A stretch of 42,205 nucleotides of DNA, from IMG/VR virus record IMGVR_UViG_3300009610_000048, positions 1 through 42,205 of that record, one strand, 5' to 3'. This document shows positions 30,995 through 37,446 of the stretch, piece after piece. The stretch is from a virus. Position 1 is the stretch's first letter. Every line of letters starts with the position of its first letter. The translations under genes were made by a program, and so were the position numbers. The notes beneath the pieces are model-generated. The model was not told the origin of the DNA and made no database searches. It worked only from the letters and a program-made list of their open reading frames with translations.

Positions 30995-31191
30995 TACTTG
31001 CCTTCATACTTGGCGAGGATGTCCAGGCCGCGCTGGATTGCGGCTGGATTTCCGCCTATCAACAGCGCCTTCAGCGCAACCAGCAGCTCGTCACGCTGGG
31101 CCTTGACAGCCTTCAGGTCATCACAGAGGCTGTCCACCACTGCGTCTACGCTGGCTCTGTATGCGTTCAGGACTTGAGTTGTTTCGTCCAT
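30994..31191 (-). CDS. Small coiled-coil protein
   Basis: 65 aa from ATG 31191, TAATG with the upstream stop. MDETTQVLNAYRASVDAVVD, then SLCDDLKAVKAQRDELLVAL: a helix with heptads. No family recognised. Confidence 0.55.
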   Translation of the reverse strand: MDETTQVLNAYRASVDAVVDSLCDDLKAVKAQRDELLVALKALLIGGNPAAIQRGLDILAKYEGK

Positions 31192-31313
31192 TACTGCCCC
31201 CACCGCAAAAACCGCACGGCAATGCTGAGCACGCAGATGGCCCCGAGAATGCCCAGCGCCATCAGTACAAAGGCCAGGAAGATGTCGGGGAGGATGTTGA
31301 GAAGCCAGCGCAT
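31191..31313 (-). CDS. Very small membrane protein
   Basis: 40 aa from ATG 31313. MRWLLNILPDIFLAFVLMAL then GILGAICVLSIAVRFLRWGQ: two hydrophobic stretches, or one long one, with a basic end. Start is 2 nt after the upstream stop. Early position in the leftward operon suggests an envelope-directed early protein. Confidence 0.5.
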   Translation of the reverse strand: MRWLLNILPDIFLAFVLMALGILGAICVLSIAVRFLRWGQ

Positions 31314-31315
31314 GG

Positions 31316-31468
31316 CTAATCCTGCGCTCTGCGAAAATGTGTTAATATTGGCTTCGCCGCGAACATCTGGCGAACCCACCGCGACTTCAGGCCCGTTCTG
31401 GGCTGTTTGGCATCTTGACAAGCGAACCAACGCCTTAGAACAGGCGTTATGTTAACTATTGCGTCCAT
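31316..31468 (-). CDS. Small basic protein
   Basis: 50 aa from ATG 31468, 5 nt after the HTH gene. MDAIVNITPVLRRWFACQDA, then RTGLKSRWVRQMFAAKPIL. Strongly basic. Unknown. Coding support is mostly contiguity. Confidence 0.45.
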   Translation of the reverse strand: MDAIVNITPVLRRWFACQDAKQPRTGLKSRWVRQMFAAKPILTHFRRAQD

Positions 31469-31472
31469 GTCT

Positions 31473-31733
31473 TTACGCCTTGTCCAAGTTACGCTTACGG
31501 GTGCCAGCCAAGACAGGCTCTGCTGATGTGCCAACCTCGTCGGCCATCCACGCCTCAACTGGGATACCTGTCATGCGCTCGATCTGGACAGCGTTGTCCA
31601 GTCCCGGTGTCCGGCGTCCGGACATCAGGTTGGAGATGTACGCTTCGTCCCACTCGAAATAGGCCGCGACGAGCCGCTGATTAAAGCCTCGGAGGCCCAT
31701 CCACTGTTTAAACTGCTCTGGTCCCGACTTCAT
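31473..31733 (-). CDS. Cro/CI-type HTH regulator, first gene of the leftward operon
   Basis: 86 aa from ATG 31733. That start is set by the promoter: a TTGACA-17-TGTAAT box ends 7 nt before it. The HTH is FNQRLVAAYFEWDEAYISNL followed by MSGRRTPGLDNAVQIERMTG. The C-terminus is short and lacks an oligomerisation or peptidase domain, as in Cro. Being the first gene under the strongest promoter of the region, it is likely a Cro-like repressor. Confidence 0.72.
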   Translation of the reverse strand: MKSGPEQFKQWMGLRGFNQRLVAAYFEWDEAYISNLMSGRRTPGLDNAVQIERMTGIPVEAWMADEVGTSAEPVLAGTRKRNLDKA

Positions 31734-31740
31734 GAGAAGC

Positions 31741-31769
31741 ATTACAATACGAGTTGGCGCGGGTGTCAA
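31741..31769 (-). promoter_or_regulatory. Strong sigma70 promoter driving a leaderless leftward mRNA
   Basis: TTGACA (31769-31764), 17-bp spacer, TGTAAT (31746-31741), one mismatch from full consensus. Seven bases then lead to the ATG at 31733, so the transcript should begin at or one base before the start codon. Confidence 0.75.
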
Positions 31770-31818
31770 CTTAATTGTTGAGGCAAAAAACTCATGCGTT
31801 GGCACTCTGCCATGCGTT
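31764..31818. promoter_or_regulatory. Operator region of the divergent switch
   Basis: Contains TCAAC-TTAATT-GTTGA overlapping the leftward -35, an exact 8-bp direct repeat CATGCGTT (31793-31800 and 31811-31818) with an 18-bp period, and the perfect dyad TGGCA-CTC-TGCCA (31800-31812). A weak rightward promoter may use TTGGCA (31799-31804) with TAATAG further on. These are candidate binding sites for the two flanking HTH proteins. Confidence 0.55.
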
Positions 31819-31840
31819 TCGGTAATAGGATCAGCTAGTG

Positions 31841-32359
31841 ATGCGCGCCAATGACCTGATGAAGCACAACGTGCTGGCGCTGCTCAAAGGCAGGCGTCAG
31901 ACGCAGCGCGATCTGGCCCAGTGGTGTCGGCGCTCAGATGCGTGGATAGGGAAAATACTCAAGGAGGACCGGCGCGAGTTCCCGATGAAGTACTGGGACA
32001 GGATTGCCGATTTCTTTGGCATCGCTGTCTATCAACTCATCCAGCCAGGAATCTCGGCCCTGACTGAGCGCCGGAAGCGTGAACGCAGGGATGGTGTGGA
32101 CAGGCGGCTCAGAAACATTGCCGCAGAACCTCACCGAGCGGCCATATCGGACCAGTCGCTCATACGAGAAGTGCTGAATCTCGGCTCCGACGACCGCGTA
32201 GAGCTCGTGCGCCTACTCGCGCTGGCGAAGCGTCGTGGCATCGACGTGCCCAATACAAGATCGACTGGACCTGATCAGGGCTCATCCGATCTATCAACTG
32301 ATGCAGGGTCCGTCTCTCAGAAACAGCGACGGACGAAGTTCCGCGAGCCTTCGACGTAA
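31841..32359 (+). CDS. Helix-turn-helix repressor-like protein (CI-like)
   Basis: 172 aa from ATG 31841 (a GTG lies one codon upstream). The N-terminus carries an HTH: LMKHNVLALLKGRRQTQRDL, AQWCRRSDAWIGKILKEDRR, then YWDRIADFFGIAVYQL. The remainder is basic (TERRKRERRDGVDRR) with a Ser/Thr-rich tail. It lacks the S24 peptidase motif of lambda CI, so any induction would differ. It is divergent from the Cro-like gene, which is the usual place of a CI-type repressor. No ribosome site is obvious. Confidence 0.68.
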   Translation: MRANDLMKHNVLALLKGRRQTQRDLAQWCRRSDAWIGKILKEDRREFPMKYWDRIADFFGIAVYQLIQPGISALTERRKRERRDGVDRRLRNIAAEPHRAAISDQSLIREVLNLGSDDRVELVRLLALAKRRGIDVPNTRSTGPDQGSSDLSTDAGSVSQKQRRTKFREPST

Positions 32360-32529
32360 TCAGACGCATGGGCGCAGGGGTAGCCAAATTGGGGTACCTT
32401 TCTGTTGGGCTAAGTTTCGTCAGTGTAAACGTGGATGAGGCTGTTTCGTACACGTCGAGGCTGACTTTTACATCTTTAACAATTTCGGTGTGCAGAGTTG
32501 GCTGGTTATCGACACCTGCGAGAATTTCC

Positions 32530-33477
32530 CTACCTAGGCAGTGGTAGAAAATCTTCAAGGAGCAGGCCAGCCGATATTTTGGTCTCAGGCGTGGTGTGGG
32601 TCTCGGTGAAGGCTCCAGCACTGATCCAGGTGCGTGGGCCATCTGGCAGCAGGGCACGAGCAATCAGGTTGTCAATCATCGGGCCGAAGTGGATAGTGGA
32701 ACTGGTCTCGCTGTTTAACTGCCACTGCTCAGCCTTGACGATGACGTAGTAGTAGGCTGGAGTTTCGATGGCCAGGATGATGTCCGAATCTGGGTGGGCA
32801 TCGCCCCAATTTGGGTGGACGTAGAGCATGGCATCGACCAGGACAGACTTGCCTGCCCACCAGCCCTGTAAGGTCACTCCCATTCTGGAGATGCCGGCTA
32901 GGGCGGTCTCATCTGACCTGACCTCGTTATAGATTCCCCTTATGTAGATGCTCAGATCATTCGTGTTTGGTAATGGCCCCCCACCAGAACTGGCGTGATC
33001 CATGATCGAGAACCACGTCCACACATTGTCTACACACGGGTGCCTGAAGTTCCAGAAGTCCGTATGGAGCCTCGCTGCCCACGCGCCCTGGTAGGGCTCG
33101 TAGGTCAGGGACATTGGCCCACCGACGTTAATCGGCAGGCTCTGGGCGTTCGTCCCTACGCAGGCCTCGCCTAGCGTGTCCTCAGACTGCACCCCGACCA
33201 GCCAGTGCCGTGTAGGGTTACTGCTAGAGCAGCCAGCGGTGTTGCTGAAGTAGTTAGGCTGGGAGGGGTCTAGGCTGGTGACGCACTGGGTAAAGCCTGG
33301 ACGCCATGACACTTGAGCATCGGCCACAGGAACGGCCAAGAGTGCTAGTATCAGTAGTGTCAGGCCGAAGGCGCAGCCAAGCTTATCCCTGCGAGTGGGG
33401 CACTGCTCGCATAGGTGCACGAATCGGCGGAGTGGATAAACGCCGAGGGATCTAGTGGTCGGCCTGACAGCTTTCAC
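32530..33477 (-). CDS. Exported protein of unknown function
   Basis: 315 aa from GTG 33477, overlapping the upstream stop (GTGA). A ~35-residue basic head precedes a strong hydrophobic signal segment, GLTLLILALLAVPVADAQ. The mature domain is beta-rich with aromatic and Cys residues (NYFSNTAGCSSSNPTRHWL, YEPYQGAWAARLHTDFW, RHPCVDNVWTWFSIMDH). The pattern suggests a lectin-like or jelly-roll fold in the periplasm or on the surface. Neighbouring lysis-type membrane genes suggest late expression. Confidence 0.65.
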   Translation of the reverse strand: MKAVRPTTRSLGVYPLRRFVHLCEQCPTRRDKLGCAFGLTLLILALLAVPVADAQVSWRPGFTQCVTSLDPSQPNYFSNTAGCSSSNPTRHWLVGVQSEDTLGEACVGTNAQSLPINVGGPMSLTYEPYQGAWAARLHTDFWNFRHPCVDNVWTWFSIMDHASSGGGPLPNTNDLSIYIRGIYNEVRSDETALAGISRMGVTLQGWWAGKSVLVDAMLYVHPNWGDAHPDSDIILAIETPAYYYVIVKAEQWQLNSETSSTIHFGPMIDNLIARALLPDGPRTWISAGAFTETHTTPETKISAGLLLEDFLPLPR

Positions 33478-33659
33478 TCCCGCCCCTCTCGCCGTAGCCG
33501 CTCAGCCAATGCCCGCTGGCGTTCTCGCTCATACAGCAGTTCCTTGACGTACATCCGCAGGCAGACCGCGCCGACCACCACCGCAATCACAATGACCACG
33601 GCATCCACGGTGATGCGCTGAAACAGCAGCTCAGTGTCAAGGCCGACAGTCCACGGCAT
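33474..33659 (-). CDS. Small membrane protein with charged C-terminus
   Basis: 61 aa. Residues ~16-36 are a membrane segment (ITVDAVVIVIAVVVGAVCL). The last 25 residues are highly charged and helical (YERERQRALAERLRREGRE). Single TM plus coiled-coil-like tail resembles an inner-membrane spanin, but it is short for one. The start context AGGATAACAC is shared with the 33912 gene. Confidence 0.6.
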   Translation of the reverse strand: MPWTVGLDTELLFQRITVDAVVIVIAVVVGAVCLRMYVKELLYERERQRALAERLRREGRE

Positions 33660-33695
33660 GTGTTATCCTGTCTTTACCTGCGAGGGGTTCGTCAT

Positions 33696-33732
33696 GGTCG
33701 GCCGGTAATTAGCAAACTGGCCGGCCATTTTT
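33696..33732 (+). terminator. Strong plus-strand intrinsic terminator
   Basis: GGTCGGCCGG (33696-33705) pairs with CTGGCCGGCC (33717-33726), two wobble pairs, 11-nt loop, followed by ATTTTT. It would stop transcription moving rightward. No plus-strand gene ends nearby (nearest at 32359), so it may end an antisense or read-through transcript from the repressor. On the minus strand the structure has no T-tract after it. Confidence 0.6.
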
Positions 33733-33735
33733 CAT

Positions 33736-33912
33736 TCATGGCAACACGTTAGGCAGCGGGACCAGTCGGCTCAAGACGTAGAGGATGAGGACAACCAGCG
33801 AGAGCACCTGAATGGCTTTCGCCCATCCTGGCGGCATCGGGATAGTCGTGGTCAACACGTAGACCAGCCAGCCAATGAGCACGGCCACGAGCACGAGGAA
33901 AATCAGATCCAT
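33736..33912 (-). CDS. Small two-span membrane protein, possible holin
   Basis: 58 aa, ATG 33912 to TGA 33738. MDLIFLVLVAVLIGWLVYVL, a short polar turn (TTTIPMPPGW), then a second span (IQVLSLVVLILYVLSRL) and a short tail. This length and two-hairpin topology fit a small class II-type holin or antiholin. Located between the holin-like 34254 gene and the 33659 membrane gene. Confidence 0.6.
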   Translation of the reverse strand: MDLIFLVLVAVLIGWLVYVLTTTIPMPPGWAKAIQVLSLVVLILYVLSRLVPLPNVLP

Positions 33913-33980
33913 TGTGTTATCCTATTCAGTTACTCTAACAAGGAGGGCATATTGCAGCCGGCTGGGTGCGACCCCTTGAC

Positions 33981-34004
33981 CATGCGCTACCGTGCGGGCG
34001 CATG
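33981..34004. other. Perfect 7-bp hairpin between two membrane genes
   Basis: CATGCGC (33981-33987) pairs with GCGCATG (33998-34004), 10-nt loop. No T-tract on either strand. It lies in the 120-bp gap downstream of the holin-like gene. Confidence 0.45.
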
Positions 34005-34032
34005 TGGATGAGGTCCAAAAACGCGCACGTTC

Positions 34033-34254
34033 TCAATCCTGCGGCCTCGTCCACATCGGCTGGGCCACCTTTACGCTATTACTCGGCGCGTAGTAGACGC
34101 AGGCTGCGCCAATAATCGTGCTGACCAAGGCGATGATGGCCGACTTGGGCTCATCGGGAATCGCCACCCATCCCGGCACTAGCGAGAGCACCCACAGCGC
34201 AATCGTGACAAGGTTGGCGGCAATGGCTCCGGCTACAGCTTTAGTGGCTGTCAT
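34033..34254 (-). CDS. Holin-like membrane protein
   Basis: 73 aa. The ATG at 34254 has GGAGG four bases upstream; an ATG one codon earlier (34257) overlaps the previous stop but is too close to it. MTATKAVAGAIAANLVTIAL, then WVLSLVPGWVAIPDEP and a second span (SAIIALVSTIIGAACVYYAP). The topology and the PxE-type turn between spans resemble common phage holins, which open the inner membrane for lysis. Confidence 0.68.
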   Translation of the reverse strand: MTATKAVAGAIAANLVTIALWVLSLVPGWVAIPDEPKSAIIALVSTIIGAACVYYAPSNSVKVAQPMWTRPQD

Positions 34255-34406
34255 CATTCCTCCATCGGCTTCGCGACTACCCAACTCTGCCCGCAAGACT
34301 TGCACGTATATTCAATGAACCGCTTGCGGTCCCAGCGCTCGATCATGTCTGGCGCATCCTCGAGGCAATGCCGGTTCTGGCAGATCGGCTCTGGCGATTT
34401 CTTCAC
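34254..34406 (-). CDS. Small zinc-ribbon protein
   Basis: 50 aa from GTG 34406, overlapping the preceding stop, with GAGG upstream. An earlier GTG at 34439 lies inside the previous gene. PICQNRHCLEDAP then EYTCKSCGQSW: four Cys in two C-x2/4-C pairs. Sits between the peptidase-like and holin-like genes. Function unknown. Confidence 0.55.
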   Translation of the reverse strand: MKKSPEPICQNRHCLEDAPDMIERWDRKRFIEYTCKSCGQSWVVAKPMEE

Positions 34407-34843
34407 GACACCCTCACCAGTAATGATCCAGGCTTCCACTTGTTGTGCGTGAAGTAGTCTTCTGGATCCAGCCAGCCCTCGCCGTTGCCTTCCATGATTC
34501 GCCCTGCCCAGAGGTAGACCGCGTGCGCGTCCTTCTTGGTTTCCACGTACAGCACGCCCGTGGCTTCCTCGACGTCGTATTCACCGCGCCTGATAGACTT
34601 GACCTTGCCGCCGAGCATCATTGCCGCCTGCTTCATGCGCTTGAACTGCATCCCGCTATGCAGGACTTCCGGGCACACAAGTAGGCAGGCGGCTAGCGAT
34701 TCCTCGTAGGTCACACCGAACATCATGGCCAGCGATGCCACCGCGCAATCGGCATTCACAGAGTTCTGGCGTACGAACTTAAAGAACGCCGGCTGGAGCA
34801 GTGGCGCAGGTTCGTAGTCCGGCTTGTCGGTCCAACTACTCAT
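34403..34843 (-). CDS. Peptidase C39-like cysteine protease fold
   Basis: 146 aa. FVRQNSVNADCAVASLAMMF gives the Gln26 and catalytic-type Cys33 of papain-like/C39 enzymes. HAVYLWAGRIMEGNGEGWLD gives His107 and a candidate third residue (Asp126). No signal peptide. C39-like proteins in phages can be structural proteases or peptidoglycan enzymes. Here it lies next to the lysis-type membrane genes, so it may be a lysis peptidase; no other endolysin candidate is in view. Confidence 0.6.
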   Translation of the reverse strand: MSSWTDKPDYEPAPLLQPAFFKFVRQNSVNADCAVASLAMMFGVTYEESLAACLLVCPEVLHSGMQFKRMKQAAMMLGGKVKSIRRGEYDVEEATGVLYVETKKDAHAVYLWAGRIMEGNGEGWLDPEDYFTHNKWKPGSLLVRVS

Positions 34844-35499
34844 GGCACATACGCCGGCAGCTCACTCGTGGACCGCCAGACCTTCGGTGGGTTGAGCCAG
34901 CCAGACTCAAGCATCTCTCGTCGCATAGCCATGTGCTGAATAACGTCACCGATGACACGCTCCTTGGTCAGCGCCACGCCTTCCCTGGTCAGCCTGTTGG
35001 CGTCTCTCCATGCCGTCTGGTTCATCTTCACTTTCGGGTGCTCCAGCCGATACATGGCCCCGATGCTTTCCTGCGACATCGACACGCCGGCCCGTGGCAC
35101 CGCGTCTGTCTTCGTGTCCTGTGCGAGCTTGTCTGAGAGCGGCGGCAGTCGATACTCAAAAAGCATCCCGTTAATCAGCGGCAAGTCATAGCCCCTGATA
35201 TAGTGCCCAGTGACCATGTCAGCTTGGTCATAGGCCTTGCGGAAGGCGTTGAGCATACGGAGGTGGTTCCCGCGCTGGCTGAGGGTCATACACTCCACCG
35301 GAGAGTCTTCACCTACCCACGCCCACGCAATGGCGGTGATTTCCTTACTGACGTAATCGCTACTGATCCAGGACAGCGGGCGGGCCTCGCAGTCGAAGTC
35401 GAGGATCCGCATTGGCCTGGACTCTATCTGCACCACCGCTGGTTCAATGGTGATATTCGACACCAACGTTGGCTTCCCAACGACGAACTCGATAATCAC
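34840..35499 (-). CDS. DnaQ/RNase H-fold 3'-5' exonuclease-like protein
   Basis: 219 aa. Exo I motif RILDFDCEARPL has Asp36 and Glu38. Exo II motif MVTGHYIRGYDLPLINGML includes Asp105. Exo III-like ERVIGDVIQHM has Asp185. WRDANRLTREG and LNPPKVW are typical of this phage family. It may trim DNA ends, degrade host DNA or proofread. It starts from GTG 35499; an ATG at 35412 (MRILDFD) would match the usual family start. Confidence 0.82.
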   Translation of the reverse strand: MIIEFVVGKPTLVSNITIEPAVVQIESRPMRILDFDCEARPLSWISSDYVSKEITAIAWAWVGEDSPVECMTLSQRGNHLRMLNAFRKAYDQADMVTGHYIRGYDLPLINGMLFEYRLPPLSDKLAQDTKTDAVPRAGVSMSQESIGAMYRLEHPKVKMNQTAWRDANRLTREGVALTKERVIGDVIQHMAMRREMLESGWLNPPKVWRSTSELPAYVP

Positions 35500-35666
35500 T
35501 TGTCTTCTTTGACTACGCGCACACTGAATAGCGACCCTGCCTCAATGCCCAAGACAGGCTTTCCAGCCTTCATCGCCTCTATCTGCGGGTACAGAACGTC
35601 GTGCTTGAAGTCGATGACATCAAAGCGCTGCTGTAATCGGAACTTCGCCCAAAGCAGCGCCTTCAT
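35496..35666 (-). CDS. Small protein of unknown function
   Basis: 56 aa from ATG 35666, with GAGG 5 bases upstream (an upstream ATG at 35702 also possible). MKALLWAKFRLQQRFDVIDF then LYPQIEAMKAGKPVLGIEAG and FSVRVVKEDK. The stop overlaps the exonuclease start (GTGA). No family recognised. Confidence 0.5.
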   Translation of the reverse strand: MKALLWAKFRLQQRFDVIDFKHDVLYPQIEAMKAGKPVLGIEAGSLFSVRVVKEDK

Positions 35667-35949
35667 CTTTTCCTCTTGCTTGCTGTCGGAGCTTAAAGCC
35701 ACGCATACTCTCCTTGATATAGTGACGAGCGGCTTGCGCGAGTGCTTCGGTGGGCATGAAGATGGTTCGATCGTGGCCCACGCATACCCTGAGAGCCTTC
35801 CGAGATTGGTTGTGGCGGCTGTGTCTGGCGTTAGACAACGCAGACCCTTGATACCGCTTCTGAGTCGCGGCGAACTTATCAGGGCAGCGCCAGCAGCCGC
35901 CCTTGAACACGCGCTCCTCTGGCCGATGACAGGTGCAGGGCTGTCTCAT
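35620..35949 (-). CDS. Small Cys/His-rich protein
   Basis: 109 aa. PCTCHRPEERVFKGGCWRCP is a C-x-C-H ... C-x2-C zinc site; the rest is basic (NARHSRHNQSRKALRV, KESMRGFKLRQQARG). ATG follows directly after the upstream stop. Probably nucleic-acid binding. Confidence 0.6.
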   Translation of the reverse strand: MRQPCTCHRPEERVFKGGCWRCPDKFAATQKRYQGSALSNARHSRHNQSRKALRVCVGHDRTIFMPTEALAQAARHYIKESMRGFKLRQQARGKDEGAALGEVPITAAL

Positions 35950-36150
35950 TCAGTCACCGCCATCGTCTCTGCGCGGGTTGGACTGCGATGGATTAATCTC
36001 GTCCCGATACGGCATGCACTCTTCATCTTCACGTCCCAGCACCCACGCGCCCTGCTTGATTTCCAAGTCAAGATGATCTAGCGTCGTGAGGGTGATGAGG
36101 CCCCTGCTATGCTTCCGCATAACCAAGGCATAGGTCGGGGTCTCTGCCAT
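35950..36150 (-). CDS. Small protein of unknown function
   Basis: 66 aa from ATG 36150. MAETPTYALVMRKHSRGLIT, then LTTLDHLDLEIKQGAWVLG and a charged end. Beta-type. Upstream in-frame codons to 36288 lie inside the previous gene and look like its shadow. Confidence 0.5.
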   Translation of the reverse strand: MAETPTYALVMRKHSRGLITLTTLDHLDLEIKQGAWVLGREDEECMPYRDEINPSQSNPRRDDGGD

Positions 36151-36157
36151 TTCACGG

Positions 36158-36421
36158 CTAGGGAGTGGTGAAGACATGCACCACGAGCGCAACCATGCCG
36201 CTAAGAACCGCCAGCCCCACAGCTCCGATGATGGCGATGGCCCATGAATGGATGGCCGCGAGCGTTTCGACCTTGCGCGTGCGTCCATTCAGCAGATCCA
36301 ATCGGTTATTCAGACCGAAGAATCCGTCTTTGAGCAGTAACGTGAGCTGATTGCGGACATCCCAGAGGTCTTCTTTGCCCACACTGCTGGCCTGTGATTG
36401 AGACTGCTGCTGTGGATCCAT
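36158..36421 (-). CDS. XhlA-like lysis-associated membrane protein
   Basis: 87 aa. An amphipathic helix (DVRNQLTLLLKDGFFGLNNR, then LDLLNGRTRKVETLAA) is followed by one C-terminal membrane span (WAIAIIGAVGLAVLSGMVAL). This arrangement is that of phage XhlA/hemolysin-type proteins that work with holins. A Gln-rich N-terminus is extra. Confidence 0.62.
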   Translation of the reverse strand: MDPQQQSQSQASSVGKEDLWDVRNQLTLLLKDGFFGLNNRLDLLNGRTRKVETLAAIHSWAIAIIGAVGLAVLSGMVALVVHVFTTP

Positions 36422-36545
36422 GCCATGACCGCCCCTTGGTTCGGTTTGCGATATAAGTAGTGGACAGGTAGGGGCATCGCACTGACCCTGCGCTGTTCTT
36501 GCTCAGGGGCCGGTTGAGGTGTCATCTCGGCTGGCCCCGCCTTCG

Positions 36546-36815
36546 CTATTGTTTCGCTGGTGCCTTCAGTTTAGCCTGCTGGTCAACTGCCGCCTGATAC
36601 GCCTTGGCTTCCTCTGTTTTCCTGAGATATTCCAGGCGAATCATCACCACCTGAGCCGCTAGTTTGTCCACCTGTTCTCTGCACGCGGCCAATTCGTTAG
36701 CTACTGGTGTCTCCTGTGCATAGACAGAAGAGGCAAGCAAGACGAACAGAACTGTGATACCGTTGCGAACCTTGGAGGCGACTATGCGACGAATGACACT
36801 CGCGCTACTCTGCAT
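36546..36815 (-). CDS. Signal-anchored periplasmic coiled-coil protein (spanin-like)
   Basis: 89 aa from ATG 36815 (36821 possible). Residues ~19-33 are a signal or anchor segment (GITVLFVLLASSVYA), then QETPVANELAACREQVDKLA and a charged coiled coil (RLEYLRKTEEAKAYQAAVD). A membrane anchor and periplasmic coiled coil are the layout of an inner-membrane spanin. Its 5' end overlaps the divergent PEP-CTERM gene by 32 nt, and its coding region contains that gene's ribosome site. Confidence 0.58.
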   Translation of the reverse strand: MQSSASVIRRIVASKVRNGITVLFVLLASSVYAQETPVANELAACREQVDKLAAQVVMIRLEYLRKTEEAKAYQAAVDQQAKLKAPAKQ

Positions 36816-37446
36816 CTGCATCCCATCTGCGGCCTTCGCCGCACCTATCACGTTCAACTTCGCCGCTGACAACGTGTCTGGGTGGTACACCTTCGAGACC
36901 CAGACTCCAGGCGTCCGCAACCGCTACGAGGGTGAAGATGTCTACTGGGACCGCGACGGAGCCATGACCTACCTGAACGCCATCACCGAGTTCGGCATTG
37001 AGCTGGGCCAGGGTGATGCGTTCATCTCTGGGCGTGGCGGCGATCTGACCCTTGCCGTGAACCGAGGCGAACTCAGCGAATCGTCGTATTCCGCTCTGTT
37101 GCCGATTGGTCAGAACTGGCGGCTGGCCCTGAGCATCTGGAGCCCGACGAATGGCAGCTTCCTCGCCAGCGAATCCCTTGACGCGGTCCCAGACCTCACC
37201 GGCTATGACATCATCAGCGAAGTGGTCATGTTCGATGCGCGCCGGCCAGCCGAAACCGCAAGCTTTCATCAGATGTCCAGTTTCAGCCGTGCTGGGGCCA
37301 CGGACACCGCAGAACTCACCAGCGCGAGCACACTGGCAGTCGCCGCACCAACCAAGGTGCCAGAGCCGTCCACGATGCTGCTCATGGGATTCGGACTCAT
37401 CGCCGCTTTTTCAAGGGGATGTAGGTCACGTATTTATGGACGGTAA
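36784..37446 (+). CDS. Exported protein with C-terminal PEP-CTERM sorting signal
   Basis: 220 aa from ATG 36784, with GGAGG five bases upstream. Residues 1-19 are a Sec signal peptide (MRRMTLALLCICIPSAAFA). The mature part is beta-rich, of the kind seen in secreted PEP-CTERM proteins (PITFNFAADNVSGWYTFETQ, WRLALSIWSP). The C-terminus is VPEPS at 192-196, a hydrophobic segment (TMLLMGFGLIAAF), then RGCRSRIYGR. That is the tripartite PEP-CTERM signal recognised by EpsH-type exosortases, which cut near the PEP motif and release or anchor the protein at the envelope. It is the only plus-strand gene between 32.4 kb and the right edge. Its last 50 nt overlap the 3' end of the converging 998-aa gene. 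Confidence 0.85.
   Translation: MRRMTLALLCICIPSAAFAAPITFNFAADNVSGWYTFETQTPGVRNRYEGEDVYWDRDGAMTYLNAITEFGIELGQGDAFISGRGGDLTLAVNRGELSESSYSALLPIGQNWRLALSIWSPTNGSFLASESLDAVPDLTGYDIISEVVMFDARRPAETASFHQMSSFSRAGATDTAELTSASTLAVAAPTKVPEPSTMLLMGFGLIAAFSRGCRSRIYGR

Larger units (their letters stand above)
33660..33923 (-). repeat. Duplicated translation-start sequence AGGATAACAC
   Basis: The same 10-mer lies directly before the ATG of two membrane genes: 33660-33669 (for 33659) and 33914-33923 (for 33912). AGGA may serve as a weak ribosome site in both. It suggests shared control or a duplication. Confidence 0.6.

Noticed and set aside
32160-32663. Open frame on the minus strand that could extend the 33477 exported gene by a frameshift
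   Set aside because: Much of it overlaps the repressor gene on the other strand, it has no ribosome site, and no slippery sequence is seen at the exported gene's stop.
36506-36538. GGGGCC/GGCCCC inverted repeat as a terminator
   Set aside because: Long loop and no T-tract on either strand.
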